Virus record (IMG/VR): IMGVR_UViG_3300042467_002158
Span: 1-64,000 of that record
DNA: 64,000 nucleotides
Reading direction: 5' to 3' (one strand)
Origin: a virus
This document shows positions 39,737-49,377 of this stretch, piece by piece (positions within the stretch are counted from its first letter, which is position 1; the number at the start of each line of letters is the position of its first letter). Made by a program: the position numbers and the translations under genes. A model generated the notes under the pieces. It did not search any database, had not been told where the DNA came from, and worked only from the letters and a program-made list of their open reading frames with translations.

Positions 39737-42505
39737 TTAATCACCTAAAAGTTTTGATAATTCATCGGTTACCTCACCTAAAGTGTTATTAACTTTTTGA
39801 AAATCTAAAAATTCGTCTTCATCAAAATCATCAATTTCTGATTCTAATATGAGTTTGTTTTTATCCTTTCTTATTGATTCAGGAATTGGGGGTGCTCCTC
39901 CTTCTTCTCCTCCCGCTGGTGGTGGAGGTGGTGCTCCTCCTTCTCCTCCCGCTGGTGGAGCGGCAGCTCCTCCTGCAGATGCAGTTCCTCCAGTTACGGT
40001 TTTGTATAATCTATCAACCGTATCAAAAATACCTGTTTTTGTAATAATAGTTGCCGTATTATCAAGTTCAGCGGCAACTGCTCGTTCCATTCTGATTTGG
40101 TTAAGTTCGACTTTGATTTCATCATCAGAAAAACCAAAAATATGTTTTTTCGCCCATGTTGCTGAAGTAGGCTGAATTGATTTAGCAATTTCAGACACCA
40201 TATCTTTATATAATATCACCTTTTCTTTCCAAACGTCAATCATTAATAAATCTGCTTGTTTAGATGGGTTTGTAAGTTGTAACGTAAAGTTTGATAACTC
40301 ATCCTCAAATCCCATAAGAAATAAGTGAATGATTGCAATTTTATTCATCTCAGCAATTGCCGATTTTTGAATTCTATTGATTGTTCTTGCAAAACGAATA
40401 TCCAATAGTGATAAGTTTTTACCATCACCTACAGGTTCCTCAAAACCTAAATACGCTTTAGGAATACGAAGTGCTGTAACCAATTTCTTTTGGATATACT
40501 CAATATCTGCGATTTCTGAAAGGTTAGTTGCTCCCGGTAATGTCTCAATTGGACTTGCTTGAGCGGCGTCTCTTACAGGAATAAAATAATCTTGATCCAC
40601 TGCCATTTGGTTAAATCTTAAATCCACATTTCCTGTTTTTCTATCAACAATTTGATCTCTTTTAAATTTGTTTGCAACTCTTTGAACATATGGCTCAACA
40701 TCTTTGTCATCCATGTTACCAACGAAAACTTTGAAAACTCTCCTTTCGGGTGCTCTTGATGTTCTATAGATTAACATCGCATCTTCAGACAATACTAATT
40801 GTTTCCAAATACGACGAGCCTTTTCTAACATTGATGTTCCATAAGGAAGTTTTCTATCATCACCCAACAATCTAAAGTGGGCAACCTCCCAAGTATTAAA
40901 TTCGGCTTCCCTTGCTTTCCACGCAAATTTCAAGGCCTTTCTATTAACATTAATTGTCGCGTTATATGTTCTTGAATCAATACCTCTTTCTAATCTTTCG
41001 ATTTCGATGTTTGGTAATTGAAGGCATCCTGTAACCCCTTTTTCAGGGTCTAATTTCAGATAAACAAAATTATCACCATATTTACACATGTTTCTAATCC
41101 ACATCGGTAAATTAGTGTTTATGTCTAATGTATTAACAAATAAATCAACTAAAATACTTTTGATTCTTTTTGATTCAGAATATACTTGTAAAATATAACC
41201 ATTTTGATCTGGGGTAGTTGATTCTTCAGCGTATATGTCAAGTGCGGTTGAGATTTCGGGAGTGTTATGTGAAAAAATTGAGTCTGTAGCAAAATTTTTA
41301 TATCCAGGAACAGTCAAATCATAAACAGGCACAACACCATGAGGTTCAATTGATACTATTTTATGGTTTAAGTTAATTATATCTTTTTTTGCTTTAGCTG
41401 TTGAGTATGGTGATTTCTGTATTCCGTATGCGGTTAAAAAAGTTCCCCAATCTTGATATCCATTTGAAACGATTTCTCTTTGTAACTTTCGGTAAGATAC
41501 ATTTAATTGTTTAGCGGTTCCCTTCAAGGTTTTTATTTTTCTTGCAGTTTCAATAATGTTATCCCAACCTATTTTTATGTAAGCTGGATTTTTATCACCA
41601 CTTCGTCTTCCACCCCAAACTAATTTACCCTTTCTTTTTGCGACTTCAGACATTTTGTTTCTATAATCAGGATTAGACCATAATTTTTCGTTATTTAGTC
41701 TTGCATGATATGCTCTGTGTTCAGATATCTTCATTATTTGTAGGTTTTCAGGTAAATTATTTTTACCATCAAAATCAATATGATGCACTTCCTCGTCTTC
41801 GTTTACTTTAACATCATAAAACCATTCAGCAACTAAATTGTGTTCTGAAACCCAACCATTATGACCCTCTACAGAATTACAAGTGTAAACCCAATTATAT
41901 TTCTTGTTATTATAAAAAGATTTACGATAAAATGGCATCATTGAATCTCCAGGCTTTAAATTCATAACCCGTTCAAATGAACCATCTCTTTTCATAAATT
42001 GGTGTTCCCATGTTGCAATAATATGACTACCGTCATCAAACGTGACTTTATATGTCATTTCATCTCTAGTATAATGGGCGTTTCTAGCTACTGCGGGAAC
42101 TACTTTTTTAAGGTTATGATCATATGCATAAGTAATAAATTCATAATCCCTACCTTTTTCCGATAACTCTTTAATTGTGATAAAACCGTTCGGGGTTGCA
42201 ATTTTAGTATCTCCCGCCAAACAATATTCCATTGATTCGTAATCGTAAAACGCCGCCAATCTTGTTGGTTCATAATAAACCGCTTGGGTATATAAATTGT
42301 TTTCAACTTTCGCCCAATTGGTGCTTAGATATAAAGATTGTTGATTTTGGAGTTTTGCCCTTTCATACTCAGCTTTATCTTGAGTTTTTAAAATTTCTTT
42401 TTTATCTAGTTTGTAGTCTGGTCTTCCTTGACCTAAGGTGCTATCAGGACCAAAAGTCTTGGAAAGTTTTTGCCAAACTGTTAGATTTTGATTGTTATTT
42501 TCCAT
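39737..42505 (-). CDS. Portal protein, T4 gp20-like, interrupted by an intein
   Basis: A 922-residue precursor. Residues 1-94 and 415-922 together make a 602-residue T4 gp20-type portal: the N-extein ends FYDYESMEY and the C-extein begins TPEISTALDIYAEES, which join into the conserved portal motif. Later landmarks are MLIYRTSRAPERRVFKVFVG, ATNLSEIADIEYIQKKL and LRIPKAYLGFE. The portal forms the dodecameric DNA gate at one head vertex. The C-terminal part has a Gly/Pro/Ala-rich stretch (about 860-890) before an acidic end. Residues 95-414 are an intein annotated separately. Splicing is needed for a working portal. Confidence 0.92.
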   Translation of the reverse strand: MENNNQNLTVWQKLSKTFGPDSTLGQGRPDYKLDKKEILKTQDKAEYERAKLQNQQSLYLSTNWAKVENNLYTQAVYYEPTRLAAFYDYESMEYCLAGDTKIATPNGFITIKELSEKGRDYEFITYAYDHNLKKVVPAVARNAHYTRDEMTYKVTFDDGSHIIATWEHQFMKRDGSFERVMNLKPGDSMMPFYRKSFYNNKKYNWVYTCNSVEGHNGWVSEHNLVAEWFYDVKVNEDEEVHHIDFDGKNNLPENLQIMKISEHRAYHARLNNEKLWSNPDYRNKMSEVAKRKGKLVWGGRRSGDKNPAYIKIGWDNIIETARKIKTLKGTAKQLNVSYRKLQREIVSNGYQDWGTFLTAYGIQKSPYSTAKAKKDIINLNHKIVSIEPHGVVPVYDLTVPGYKNFATDSIFSHNTPEISTALDIYAEESTTPDQNGYILQVYSESKRIKSILVDLFVNTLDINTNLPMWIRNMCKYGDNFVYLKLDPEKGVTGCLQLPNIEIERLERGIDSRTYNATINVNRKALKFAWKAREAEFNTWEVAHFRLLGDDRKLPYGTSMLEKARRIWKQLVLSEDAMLIYRTSRAPERRVFKVFVGNMDDKDVEPYVQRVANKFKRDQIVDRKTGNVDLRFNQMAVDQDYFIPVRDAAQASPIETLPGATNLSEIADIEYIQKKLVTALRIPKAYLGFEEPVGDGKNLSLLDIRFARTINRIQKSAIAEMNKIAIIHLFLMGFEDELSNFTLQLTNPSKQADLLMIDVWKEKVILYKDMVSEIAKSIQPTSATWAKKHIFGFSDDEIKVELNQIRMERAVAAELDNTATIITKTGIFDTVDRLYKTVTGGTASAGGAAAPPAGGEGGAPPPPPAGGEEGGAPPIPESIRKDKNKLILESEIDDFDEDEFLDFQKVNNTLGEVTDELSKLLGD
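41264..42223 (-). mobile_element. Intein with HNH homing endonuclease in the portal gene
   Basis: The 320-residue insertion starts CLAGDTKIATPNGFITIKEL (block A, Cys1 nucleophile), has a block B-like DGSHIIATWEHQFMK with the TxxH pattern, and ends VYDLTVPGYKNFATDSIFSHN (blocks F and G with terminal His-Asn), followed by Thr as the +1 residue. Between lies an HNH nuclease: SEHNLVAEWF, VHHIDFDGKNNLPENLQIM and HRAYHARLN, and a helix-turn-helix (GTAKQLNVSYRKLQREIV). All residues needed for protein splicing and homing appear intact. It sits in the most conserved part of the portal, as expected for inteins. Confidence 0.93.
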
Positions 42506-42526
42506 ATTAATAATTTAACTATAGAT

Positions 42527-42533
42527 ATAAATA
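42527..42533 (-). promoter_or_regulatory. TATTTAT motif before the portal gene
   Basis: The minus strand reads GAAATATTTATATCTATAG, 21 nt before the start at 42505. Confidence 0.5.
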
Positions 42534-42554
42534 TTTCAATAGTGTTTTATATAA

Positions 42555-43475
42555 TTATGGTGCGGGTGTTGTTGTTATTGGATTTGAAATTTTATATGTT
42601 TTACTACTCGAACTTGGGCTTCCCATAGAAAAACCGTCTGTATAAGGTGTAGTAAACGATGGGAATAAACATGGATTCGAACTCGTAAAGTTATTTGTTG
42701 TCAAATATATATTAGTTCCTGAACTATCTCTTACTTGGACATAAACAAACGAACCAACAGGAACCGTTATTGTTCCATATAAAGTGTTAGATGGACAAAA
42801 AGGTAAAGTTTGTGATAAGCCTAACTGTAACCATGTTTGTCCAAGTGGGAATGGTTGCGTTCCGTCATATGTTGCAGATATTGCATACCATACAGTCGCA
42901 TCTGTGGATGGAATAAATGAGTCCGCGGCAACTCGAACACTGAGATATCCTACAATAGGGCTTGGTGTTGGTGTGACTGTATTTGTTGGTGTGACTGTAT
43001 TTGTTGGTGTAATAGTTGGTGTAACTGTATTTGTTGGTGTAATAGTTGGTGTAACGGTTGGTGTATTTGTTGGTGTTAATGTAACGGTTGGTGTTGGTGT
43101 AAGGGTCGGGGTAGGTGTAAGGGTCGGTGAATTCGTTGGTGTTAATGTGACAGTTGGTGTTGGTGTAAGGGTTGGTGTGCTAGTTAGTGTGATTGAAGGT
43201 GTTACTGTTGGAGTTATAGTTGGGGTAGGAGTTATTGTTGATGTCACACTTGGTGTAGGTGTTGGGGTTTTAGTCGGTGTTATAGTTGGTGTTGGAGTTG
43301 GGTCTGGTGTTAAAAATGGTAATATTTGTTCTAATAAAACGATATCTCTTGGGGCAGATTTTTTGTATTGAAACGTAGGTTGAAATACCTTTTGTCCTGT
43401 AGTGATTTGTCCTGGCACAACAAGTTTTGACCCATTAGCAATTCGTCCTGAAGTTTTTCTAAAATCTAATCCCAT
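42555..43475 (-). CDS. Pro-Thr repeat virion protein between terminase and portal
   Basis: A 306-residue protein: an N-terminal part (1-55, [20 protein letters not shown]), a Pro-Thr tract of about 110 residues (56-170, xTPTxTPT units), and a C-terminal beta domain ([35 protein letters not shown]) ending in TTPAP. The C-terminal part looks like a small Ig- or carbohydrate-binding-like domain. In T4 this interval holds the tail sheath and tube genes; here it is this gene instead. A capsid-surface fibre or neck decoration on a PT stalk is a plausible role. Confidence 0.5.
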   Translation of the reverse strand: MGLDFRKTSGRIANGSKLVVPGQITTGQKVFQPTFQYKKSAPRDIVLLEQILPFLTPDPTPTPTITPTKTPTPTPSVTSTITPTPTITPTVTPSITLTSTPTLTPTPTVTLTPTNSPTLTPTPTLTPTPTVTLTPTNTPTVTPTITPTNTVTPTITPTNTVTPTNTVTPTPSPIVGYLSVRVAADSFIPSTDATVWYAISATYDGTQPFPLGQTWLQLGLSQTLPFCPSNTLYGTITVPVGSFVYVQVRDSSGTNIYLTTNNFTSSNPCLFPSFTTPYTDGFSMGSPSSSSKTYKISNPITTTPAP

Positions 43476-43479
43476 TTTT

Positions 43480-45258
43480 TTATCTTATTATACCACCAAA
43501 TAACCATCCGTATTTTTGATAGTCGTCCTTTGATGCACCATTATTGTTTATTGATGACCTTTCATTCAAAAAGTTTTGATTTGGAATCATGGGGTCAAAA
43601 TGTGTTTCCTTTTTAACTGATTCGTTATTTACAATTGCCCATGAATCGATCATAATTTTTGCTTGTTCAGTCGCCTTTTCTAATTTAGAAAAGGAAGATT
43701 CTGCAATATAAATTGCCATAGATATACCCATAATAAGGTCATCATGCTGTCCTTTTTGATGGTCTGGTCTTCCGTTGATATATACGAAAGTATTCATCTC
43801 GTTATACAAACGAATACTTCTTATTTTAAATTTGTGTCTAACCCACTCCTCAAAAGCGGCAATTATTTGAACTCGTTTATTATTAAAGTTTATGCCAGGA
43901 ATTTTTTCTGCAGAAGTTTTATTTACCGCCCACACATTAAACGGATCAATCCCATCAACATATAAACTTTTGTATCCAAGTTCTTGCATTTTTCTAACCG
44001 TTGTTATACCCATACCTCCGGTAATATCGACAACCACAAAGGCGTTATACATCATTCCCCACTTATAAGCAACCTCAGCCAAAGTATCAGGAGGTATTTT
44101 TCCAACATATTCTAAAACTTGTTCTCTCTCATCAAAATCGATAACTTGAATTGATGAAAAGTCTTCACTATCCCCACGAGAAACGTCGACCCCCATAATG
44201 TATTTATGACCTTCTATCGGTTCTTTCCATATCCATAAAGCGTTACCCATTAATTTAGAAGGGGCATCCATTAACGAGTTATTTTTAATATCTTCAAGTT
44301 GTTTGTTATCAAAAACATTATCTCCCGACCCAAGAAACTCACAATTTAACTCCTGATTAATTTTTCTTTTATCGTATTTAAGTTTTTTAACCATTTTTTC
44401 ATACCAAGATGAACATGGTTTATATCCTTGATTAAAAAACATTTGTAATTCTTGATAATCTCTCTCATATGGATCGACATGTGCAAAAGAAACATTTTTT
44501 GAATCATCAAATTCTTCTTTATTTAAAAGGTAATGTATCAAATCATCGGTGGGAACTAAATAAAGATCTTTTGCATATCTTGGGTCTCTATACCAAAACA
44601 TTTCAGAGATTTTGAAATTGTTCATTCCCTTTAATGACTGATCATATATTTCATAATAAATTGGGTCGTATCCGTTAGGAGTAGAAACCACGATTACCTT
44701 ACCACCCGTAGATAAGGACGCCATACAGGCAGCCCAGAAATCACTATCGGCCTCAATAAACGCCGCCTCATCGAATACAAGAATAGTTGGTGTAAATCCA
44801 CGAAGTGCATCTTTTGATGTTGCAACCGCCTTAACTTCGGACCCATTTGTTAGTTTGTAATGTCTTTGTGAATTTTTTTCGGCAGCAAAACCAGCGCCAA
44901 CCCAAGATGGCCATTGATCAACAAATGCTCTAATTTTATTTGCCATTTCCATTGACGTATCAAGTTTGTTGGCAATAATCAATATTTTTTCAGGTTGATT
45001 TTTCTTGGCAAATACCAATCTTTTTGAAATCCAAGCTGCGGTTACGGTAGAAACTCCAGCTTGTCTATATTTCAAGGCAATATTTTCTTCGTAATCCTCA
45101 TAGTCTTTTAGAAGTGAAATTTGATCTGGAAACAATTCCAAAGGAACGTATTTAGAAACCGTATTGTCGTATGTTTGTAAGTATGTTCGAAGAGCATATG
45201 GGGTATCTTGAAGACACTTCACATATTCGATCATTACTTGTTCTTTAGTTAAACCCAT
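43480..45258 (-). CDS. Terminase large subunit, T4 gp17-like
   Basis: A 592-residue DNA-packaging motor. The ATPase domain has the Walker A position [13 protein letters not shown] (64-76) and Walker [10 protein letters not shown] (159-167), then a coupling motif VVSTPNG. The C-terminal RNase H-like nuclease has [23 protein letters not shown] and DDLIMGIS with the expected acidic residues. Unusually, the usual P-loop Lys (GKS/T) is Val (GVST), a deviant Walker A; the ATP-contacting Lys may come from another position such as K63. It is the first gene of the head operon, 4 nt before the PT gene. Confidence 0.92.
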   Translation of the reverse strand: MGLTKEQVMIEYVKCLQDTPYALRTYLQTYDNTVSKYVPLELFPDQISLLKDYEDYEENIALKYRQAGVSTVTAAWISKRLVFAKKNQPEKILIIANKLDTSMEMANKIRAFVDQWPSWVGAGFAAEKNSQRHYKLTNGSEVKAVATSKDALRGFTPTILVFDEAAFIEADSDFWAACMASLSTGGKVIVVSTPNGYDPIYYEIYDQSLKGMNNFKISEMFWYRDPRYAKDLYLVPTDDLIHYLLNKEEFDDSKNVSFAHVDPYERDYQELQMFFNQGYKPCSSWYEKMVKKLKYDKRKINQELNCEFLGSGDNVFDNKQLEDIKNNSLMDAPSKLMGNALWIWKEPIEGHKYIMGVDVSRGDSEDFSSIQVIDFDEREQVLEYVGKIPPDTLAEVAYKWGMMYNAFVVVDITGGMGITTVRKMQELGYKSLYVDGIDPFNVWAVNKTSAEKIPGINFNNKRVQIIAAFEEWVRHKFKIRSIRLYNEMNTFVYINGRPDHQKGQHDDLIMGISMAIYIAESSFSKLEKATEQAKIMIDSWAIVNNESVKKETHFDPMIPNQNFLNERSSINNNGASKDDYQKYGWLFGGIIR

Positions 45259-45263
45259 ATGAT

Positions 45264-45270
45264 ATAAATA
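45264..45270 (-). promoter_or_regulatory. TATTTAT motif before the terminase gene
   Basis: The minus strand reads TGATATTTATATCATATG, only 5 nt before the start at 45258. At this distance transcription would begin at or next to the start codon. Confidence 0.45.
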
Positions 45271-45296
45271 TCATTTCAGGACTTTTGTTGTAAAGA

Positions 45297-46151
45297 TTAC
45301 TTAAAACCAATAGAGAACATTTTACCTAATGGTAATTGCATTGGGGCTTCGTCGGAAAACATCGTTACTTTTTTTGGGTTTTTTAAAATCATATTTTCAG
45401 ATTTCTTTTTTTTCGTTTGTTTTCTTTTTTCTTCCTCCAACATTTTTAATATTTGATTTTCAAGAAATTTTTGTGTTTCCTCGTTTGTTTTTTTCTTTTT
45501 GTATTTTACCGTTTTTTCGGGGTGTTTTTTTTCCGGCATGGTCTTGTATTGTTTTTTTGACGTTGAGTCAGAAAATTCTTTTGCCATTTTACACCACTTA
45601 CAATCTTTTGAAGAACACTTATTACATCGTGCCCAAAATAAACCTTGTTGAGCCTTAGATTCGAACTTTTCGTTTAATGTAGATTCTGACATACCCATAT
45701 CAGATCTATCAGTATCTGAATCGTCATCCATACCATCGGGGGCCATATCACTTGCCATATGTGGGGCTTCTTGACCTGTATATTTTTGTAACTCAACATC
45801 ACCTTGAGCGTTTGCTGACGAAACATTATCAACATCACCTTCCGTTATTTCTTCTGTTTTTTCACCACCTTTTCTAATAACAACTTTACCACCTTGCATT
45901 GATATATTTGTCCCATCAACACTAATACCTGTTTTTTGAACGTCTGCTAAATCGGCAGTAATTTTTTCACCAGGAGGAATTGTGGTCTTGACAACCGCTT
46001 CTTTATTTTCCTGTTTTTTTAACTTTTTAAATCTTTCAACCATAAGGTTTATTTGATTTTCATTCATTTTTGAAATGGTGTTTTTGGACACCCCACTTTC
46101 AATAAGAAAATTAATTTTTTTATTATTTTTCATAAACAACTTCTTTTTCAA
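45297..46151 (-). CDS. Leader-bearing hypothetical protein, 284 aa
   Basis: Highly charged protein. A leader-like start (INFLIE followed by SGVS) suggests prohead-protease cleavage; if the internal Met at residue 7 is used, the leader is MKNNKKINFLIE and the overlap with the upstream gene shrinks from 29 to 11 nt. Residues 175-190 hold a CNKCSSKDCKWCKM cluster with four cysteines, a probable zinc site. The C-terminal third is Lys-rich and ends in QLPLGKMFSIGFK. Function unknown; possibly an internal DNA-binding virion protein. Confidence 0.5.
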   Translation of the reverse strand: MKKKLFMKNNKKINFLIESGVSKNTISKMNENQINLMVERFKKLKKQENKEAVVKTTIPPGEKITADLADVQKTGISVDGTNISMQGGKVVIRKGGEKTEEITEGDVDNVSSANAQGDVELQKYTGQEAPHMASDMAPDGMDDDSDTDRSDMGMSESTLNEKFESKAQQGLFWARCNKCSSKDCKWCKMAKEFSDSTSKKQYKTMPEKKHPEKTVKYKKKKTNEETQKFLENQILKMLEEEKRKQTKKKKSENMILKNPKKVTMFSDEAPMQLPLGKMFSIGFK

Positions 46152-46530
46152 ATTGTAATACTATATCTCTTTCATATAGTTTGTCTTTAACACTATTTTC
46201 GTTTTCTCCGAAATGAAAAACCAATCTTTTAATTATTGAAAAATCTTTTTCGTTGTCTTCTTTTTCCCACCCTAATGCAATTACTCCATCCATGGAATCG
46301 ATCACCGAAAATACATCAGAGTCTTGAACCAAGTCAAACTCAACTTTCTCATTAATTAAGGTTCCAACTTTTTTAATATATTCTAAATCGGGAGGTGATG
46401 GATAACCATTAGCAGGTTTTGATTCCCAATTTTCACCAAAAACTTCTAACGTATCAGAAAATATAAATTCATAAATATTATCACCCTTATAGTTGGGTCC
46501 AAGTCCATTTATATAAACTAAATAATTCAT
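46123..46530 (-). CDS. Hypothetical phage protein, 135 aa
   Basis: A compact mixed domain: MNYLVYINGLGPNYKGDNIY, EFIFSDTLEVFGENWESKP, then FDLVQDSDVFSVIDSMDG and a closing RDIVLQFEKEV. I recall similar small proteins near the terminase and portal genes of large phages but cannot name a family. Overlaps the preceding and following genes by a few nucleotides and belongs to the minus-strand unit starting at 47966. Confidence 0.55.
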   Translation of the reverse strand: MNYLVYINGLGPNYKGDNIYEFIFSDTLEVFGENWESKPANGYPSPPDLEYIKKVGTLINEKVEFDLVQDSDVFSVIDSMDGVIALGWEKEDNEKDFSIIKRLVFHFGENENSVKDKLYERDIVLQFEKEVVYEK

Positions 46531-47966
46531 ATCAATTTACCCGATTTAGTTATTTTTACTTCGTTGATACCTTCTTTAAAAATCAAATTACCTTTTGTTG
46601 ATAGACCCATAAGTTTCACTCTTGGGTTTTCTCTAATATAATCTAATGCGGTATTTAATTGTTCGGTAGATTCAGATAATCTTACAATATTTTGTTTGTT
46701 TAATTTGTAAGTCTCATTTGTTTTTCTTTCTTTTTTTAACCCATAATTTTTTACTTCGGATTCAGTAAATATAAAATACTTCGATAATAACTTATCCACC
46801 TTTGATTCTGCAAATGTTCCGTGTTCAAATCTATCGACGTTTGGATAATGTTTTCTTCCTTTTCTTCTTTCACGACCATATTCGTCATCATCAAATTCTG
46901 AAATATCCTCGTGTTGTAATTTTTTTGACATACCAGAAGCCAAGGCTCCACCCATATAATCATTAAACGCATCAACAAATTTTGGGTAACCTTCGGTCAT
47001 TTCAGGTTCTTGTGGTGGTTCAGGAGAGACGCCAGGTTCAACTTCAGTATCTTCTTCTTCAAATGAAACCTCTTCCTCACCTTCTTCTTCTGACCCTTCC
47101 AATTTAGAAATTATTTGCTCAACGTCATCTTCATCTAAGGCATCCACATCAATTGCCGATAATATAGAGTTGATAATATACTTGATTTCTTTGTTTGAGA
47201 GATCCTTTTCTTCCTCGTAGGATCTAATTTTTTGTGCCAATTTTCCAACCAAAATTTGAATTCGTTTTAAATCTGAAACTTTTTTTTCTTTTGGTTTTTC
47301 CTCAACATCAATTTCTTCTTCAGATTCTATTTCAGTTGGCATTTCAGTTGGCATTTCGGTTGGCATTTCACCACTTTCTTCACCACCCATATCAGTTGGC
47401 ATTTCACCACCCATTTCAGGAGGTGCTCCAGCACCCATGTCTGCCGGTGGAGGTGCTCCAGCACCCATGTCTGCCGGTGGAGGAGGTGTTGCTCCCATAT
47501 CGGCAGGTGGAGGAGGTGTTGCTCCCATATCGGCAGGTGGAGGAGGGGGTGTAGTGTCCCCACCTTCATCAGATTCTTTCTTTTTTTTAGTCTTTAGAAC
47601 GAACTTTTTTTTTTGCTCGCCAATTAGCGAGGTTCCTTCTTCATTTTCGTGTAGAACGTTGATTTCTTTGGTCATCAAGTTCAATCGTTTAAGAGCTTGT
47701 GAGTATGCGTTATAATATCTTCTTGCCTTCATAGGTTCAATATATTCAGACTCAGATTCATTAATCGCCAATTTGATTATATAACCTTGTCTTTCTTTTT
47801 CAATACGATAAACATTACCGTCAGCCAAGTTGATACTATATTCTGTGGATTTAGTTTCATTTACTTGTTGAGGGATATTTTCTTTATAACGAGCAATTTC
47901 CATGATTCGTCTAAGTTTATCCATCCCCTCAAGTCTTTCACTTCCAATAGGTTTTATTCCTCCCAT
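46527..47966 (-). CDS. Pro/Gly/acid-rich virion-type protein, 479 aa
   Basis: The N-terminal 120 residues form a mixed domain (STEYSINLADGNVYRIEKE, ARRYYNAYSQALKRLNLMTK). Residues 135-215 are a repeat of PPPPADMGATPPPP and PTEMPTE units, likely disordered, followed by an acidic helical region (EEEIDVEEKPKEKKVSDLKR) and a conserved-looking C-terminus (LNTALDYIRENPRVKLMGLS, KGNLIFKEGINEVKITKSGKLI). I know similar proteins from large environmental phages without a function. It is the first gene of its unit. Confidence 0.5.
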   Translation of the reverse strand: MGGIKPIGSERLEGMDKLRRIMEIARYKENIPQQVNETKSTEYSINLADGNVYRIEKERQGYIIKLAINESESEYIEPMKARRYYNAYSQALKRLNLMTKEINVLHENEEGTSLIGEQKKKFVLKTKKKKESDEGGDTTPPPPPADMGATPPPPADMGATPPPPADMGAGAPPPADMGAGAPPEMGGEMPTDMGGEESGEMPTEMPTEMPTEIESEEEIDVEEKPKEKKVSDLKRIQILVGKLAQKIRSYEEEKDLSNKEIKYIINSILSAIDVDALDEDDVEQIISKLEGSEEEGEEEVSFEEEDTEVEPGVSPEPPQEPEMTEGYPKFVDAFNDYMGGALASGMSKKLQHEDISEFDDDEYGRERRKGRKHYPNVDRFEHGTFAESKVDKLLSKYFIFTESEVKNYGLKKERKTNETYKLNKQNIVRLSESTEQLNTALDYIRENPRVKLMGLSTKGNLIFKEGINEVKITKSGKLI

Positions 47967-48000
47967 GTTTTTTTATTTTAATAGAAATTATTTTTTCTTA

Positions 48001-48007
48001 ATAAATA
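48001..48007 (-). promoter_or_regulatory. TATTTAT motif before the 479-aa gene
   Basis: The minus strand reads GATATATTTATTAAGAAAAAA, 34 nt before the start at 47966. Confidence 0.45.
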
Positions 48008-48042
48008 TATCAAAATATTAAATTATTTTGATTTAGATCTAT

Positions 48043-48777
48043 TTATTGTTTCATTGATAGTTTTTTATCTAAAATTTCGTTAGAAGAGTTTCGTAGTTTT
48101 TCTAAATAACCATTTCTTCTCAATATTTTAAATACCAAATTTTCCGAAGAATATTCTCCGTTTTTTTGAAGTCCACACGTTCTAAATTTCCTTAACTTCT
48201 CTTTATATTTTTCAATTAAAGATTTGGCAACATCCACATCTTCATCTTTGATGTTTTCTAATACACTATCAATTATTTCCATCCATTGTTTTGCCTTCCT
48301 TTCAACGGTAGGTTTGTCTATTTTGACATCTTCTTTTTTAGGTTTGTTTTGCCAATCATCATAAAGTAATGAATAGACTCCAGTAGAGAAATGGGCATCT
48401 TCCTCACCCTCAACATAAAGTTCGGTTTCATAACCAAAAAGAGTTATATCGTGATTATTGTTAAATAACACTTTTTTCAAGTTAAATAACTCTTTATATA
48501 ATTCCACATTTGAAGTGGGAAATTGATTATAATTTACTATAATGTGAATATCAAAGTCAGAATATTTTGACCAGTTGTAGTTTGCCAAAGAACCTGTTAA
48601 AACAATATCTGTCACCAAAATTTCAACACCAATAAAATCTAAAAATTGATTTGCAATTTCTAATAAACGTTCTCTAACCTCAGGTTTCATAGAATAAAAA
48701 GTTTTCTCTTTATTCCATATTTTGGGATTTAACTCGTCTTGTTGTTCGAAAGACTTTAGAATGTTTTTGTATTCCAT
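48043..48777 (-). CDS. Nucleotidyltransferase-fold protein
   Basis: A 244-residue protein with the DNA polymerase beta-like nucleotidyltransferase signature: DIVLTGSLANYNWSKYSDFD, where G62-S63 and D74/D76 supply the triphosphate and metal sites, then IHIIVNY. The third acidic residue may be in ITLFGYETELYVEGEED. The C-terminal half is helical (AKSLIEKYKEKLRKFRTCGL). Members transfer nucleotides to RNA, proteins or small molecules; such genes recur in large phages with unknown targets. Confidence 0.72.
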   Translation of the reverse strand: MEYKNILKSFEQQDELNPKIWNKEKTFYSMKPEVRERLLEIANQFLDFIGVEILVTDIVLTGSLANYNWSKYSDFDIHIIVNYNQFPTSNVELYKELFNLKKVLFNNNHDITLFGYETELYVEGEEDAHFSTGVYSLLYDDWQNKPKKEDVKIDKPTVERKAKQWMEIIDSVLENIKDEDVDVAKSLIEKYKEKLRKFRTCGLQKNGEYSSENLVFKILRRNGYLEKLRNSSNEILDKKLSMKQ

Positions 48778-48781
48778 ATAT

Positions 48782-48788
48782 ATAAATA
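48782..48788 (-). promoter_or_regulatory. TATTTAT motif before the nucleotidyltransferase gene
   Basis: The minus strand reads GGGTATTTATATATATG, 4 nt before the start codon at 48777. Confidence 0.45.
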
Positions 48789-48793
48789 CCCAA

Positions 48794-49039
48794 TCAGATT
48801 AGTTTTGTGTATTTATGTATCTTTGAAATGTTTAAATTGAAGTAATTTCCTTGTGATTGTGCCATTCTAAATTGAGTATATTTTTCATGTGGAATATCCA
48901 CATACTCATATCTTGCACCGTTTTTAAACTCTGCGATCATTTTTTTTGTTATTGTATCGTATTGTGTTCTAACAATATTTGAGGATTGGACTTCATTTAA
49001 AATTGTAGTCCCACTTATAATTTCACTAGTTATCGCCAT
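48794..49039 (-). CDS. KTSC-domain protein
   Basis: An 81-residue protein. SSNIVRTQYDTITKKMIAEF followed by NGARYEYVDIPHEKYTQF and GNYFNLNISK matches the KTSC domain, found in phage and bacterial proteins and sometimes fused to lysyl-tRNA synthetase-like or nuclease domains; its function is not established. The first 16 residues end in ILNE and could be another protease-cleavable leader. Overlaps the next gene's 3' end by 14 nt. Confidence 0.72.
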   Translation of the reverse strand: MAITSEIISGTTILNEVQSSNIVRTQYDTITKKMIAEFKNGARYEYVDIPHEKYTQFRMAQSQGNYFNLNISKIHKYTKLI

Positions 49040-49334
49040 CTGAATCTTTTAATGGGGTTATGTCATCTATATGACTGAGTTTATTTATAATATATTTATT
49101 AACCTCACTTTTATCAACATCAAAACCATAATCTCTAATTGTTTGTATAATCTCAGATACTTTAGGATCGAATTTAGAATGTAATTTTAATAAATCTCGT
49201 GGAAAGTATCTCGGACTATATAACTCCTCTTGTGTCCAACCTTCTCTTTGAAAAATTTTTCTCATTTCAAAATAAATTTCTTCTAAGTCCTTTGTCAATT
49301 CCAAACTATCCGCAAATTTTTTCCAAGCTTTCAT
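49026..49334 (-). CDS. Hypothetical phage protein, 102 aa
   Basis: A helical, charged protein (WKKFADSLELTKDLEEIYFE, REGWTQEELYSPRYFPRDLL, then VSEIIQTIRDYGFDVDKSEV). No family recognised. Its end overlaps the KTSC gene and it has a TATTTAT motif 4 nt before its start, so these two genes form a short unit. Confidence 0.55.
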   Translation of the reverse strand: MKAWKKFADSLELTKDLEEIYFEMRKIFQREGWTQEELYSPRYFPRDLLKLHSKFDPKVSEIIQTIRDYGFDVDKSEVNKYIINKLSHIDDITPLKDSDGDN

Positions 49335-49338
49335 AACT

Positions 49339-49345
49339 ATAAATA
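49339..49345 (-). promoter_or_regulatory. TATTTAT motif before the 102-aa gene
   Basis: The minus strand reads CGTATATTTATAGTTATG, 4 nt before the start at 49334. Confidence 0.45.
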
Positions 49346-49354
49346 TACGAAAAA

Positions 49355-49377
49355 AAATCCACCAAAGAGGTGGATTT
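49355..49377 (-). terminator. Intrinsic terminator after the 151-aa gene
   Basis: A perfect 9-bp stem, AAATCCACC with GGTGGATTT, loop of 5 nt, followed on the minus strand by a run of Ts. It ends the gene at 49398 and abuts the motif of the next unit. Confidence 0.82.
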
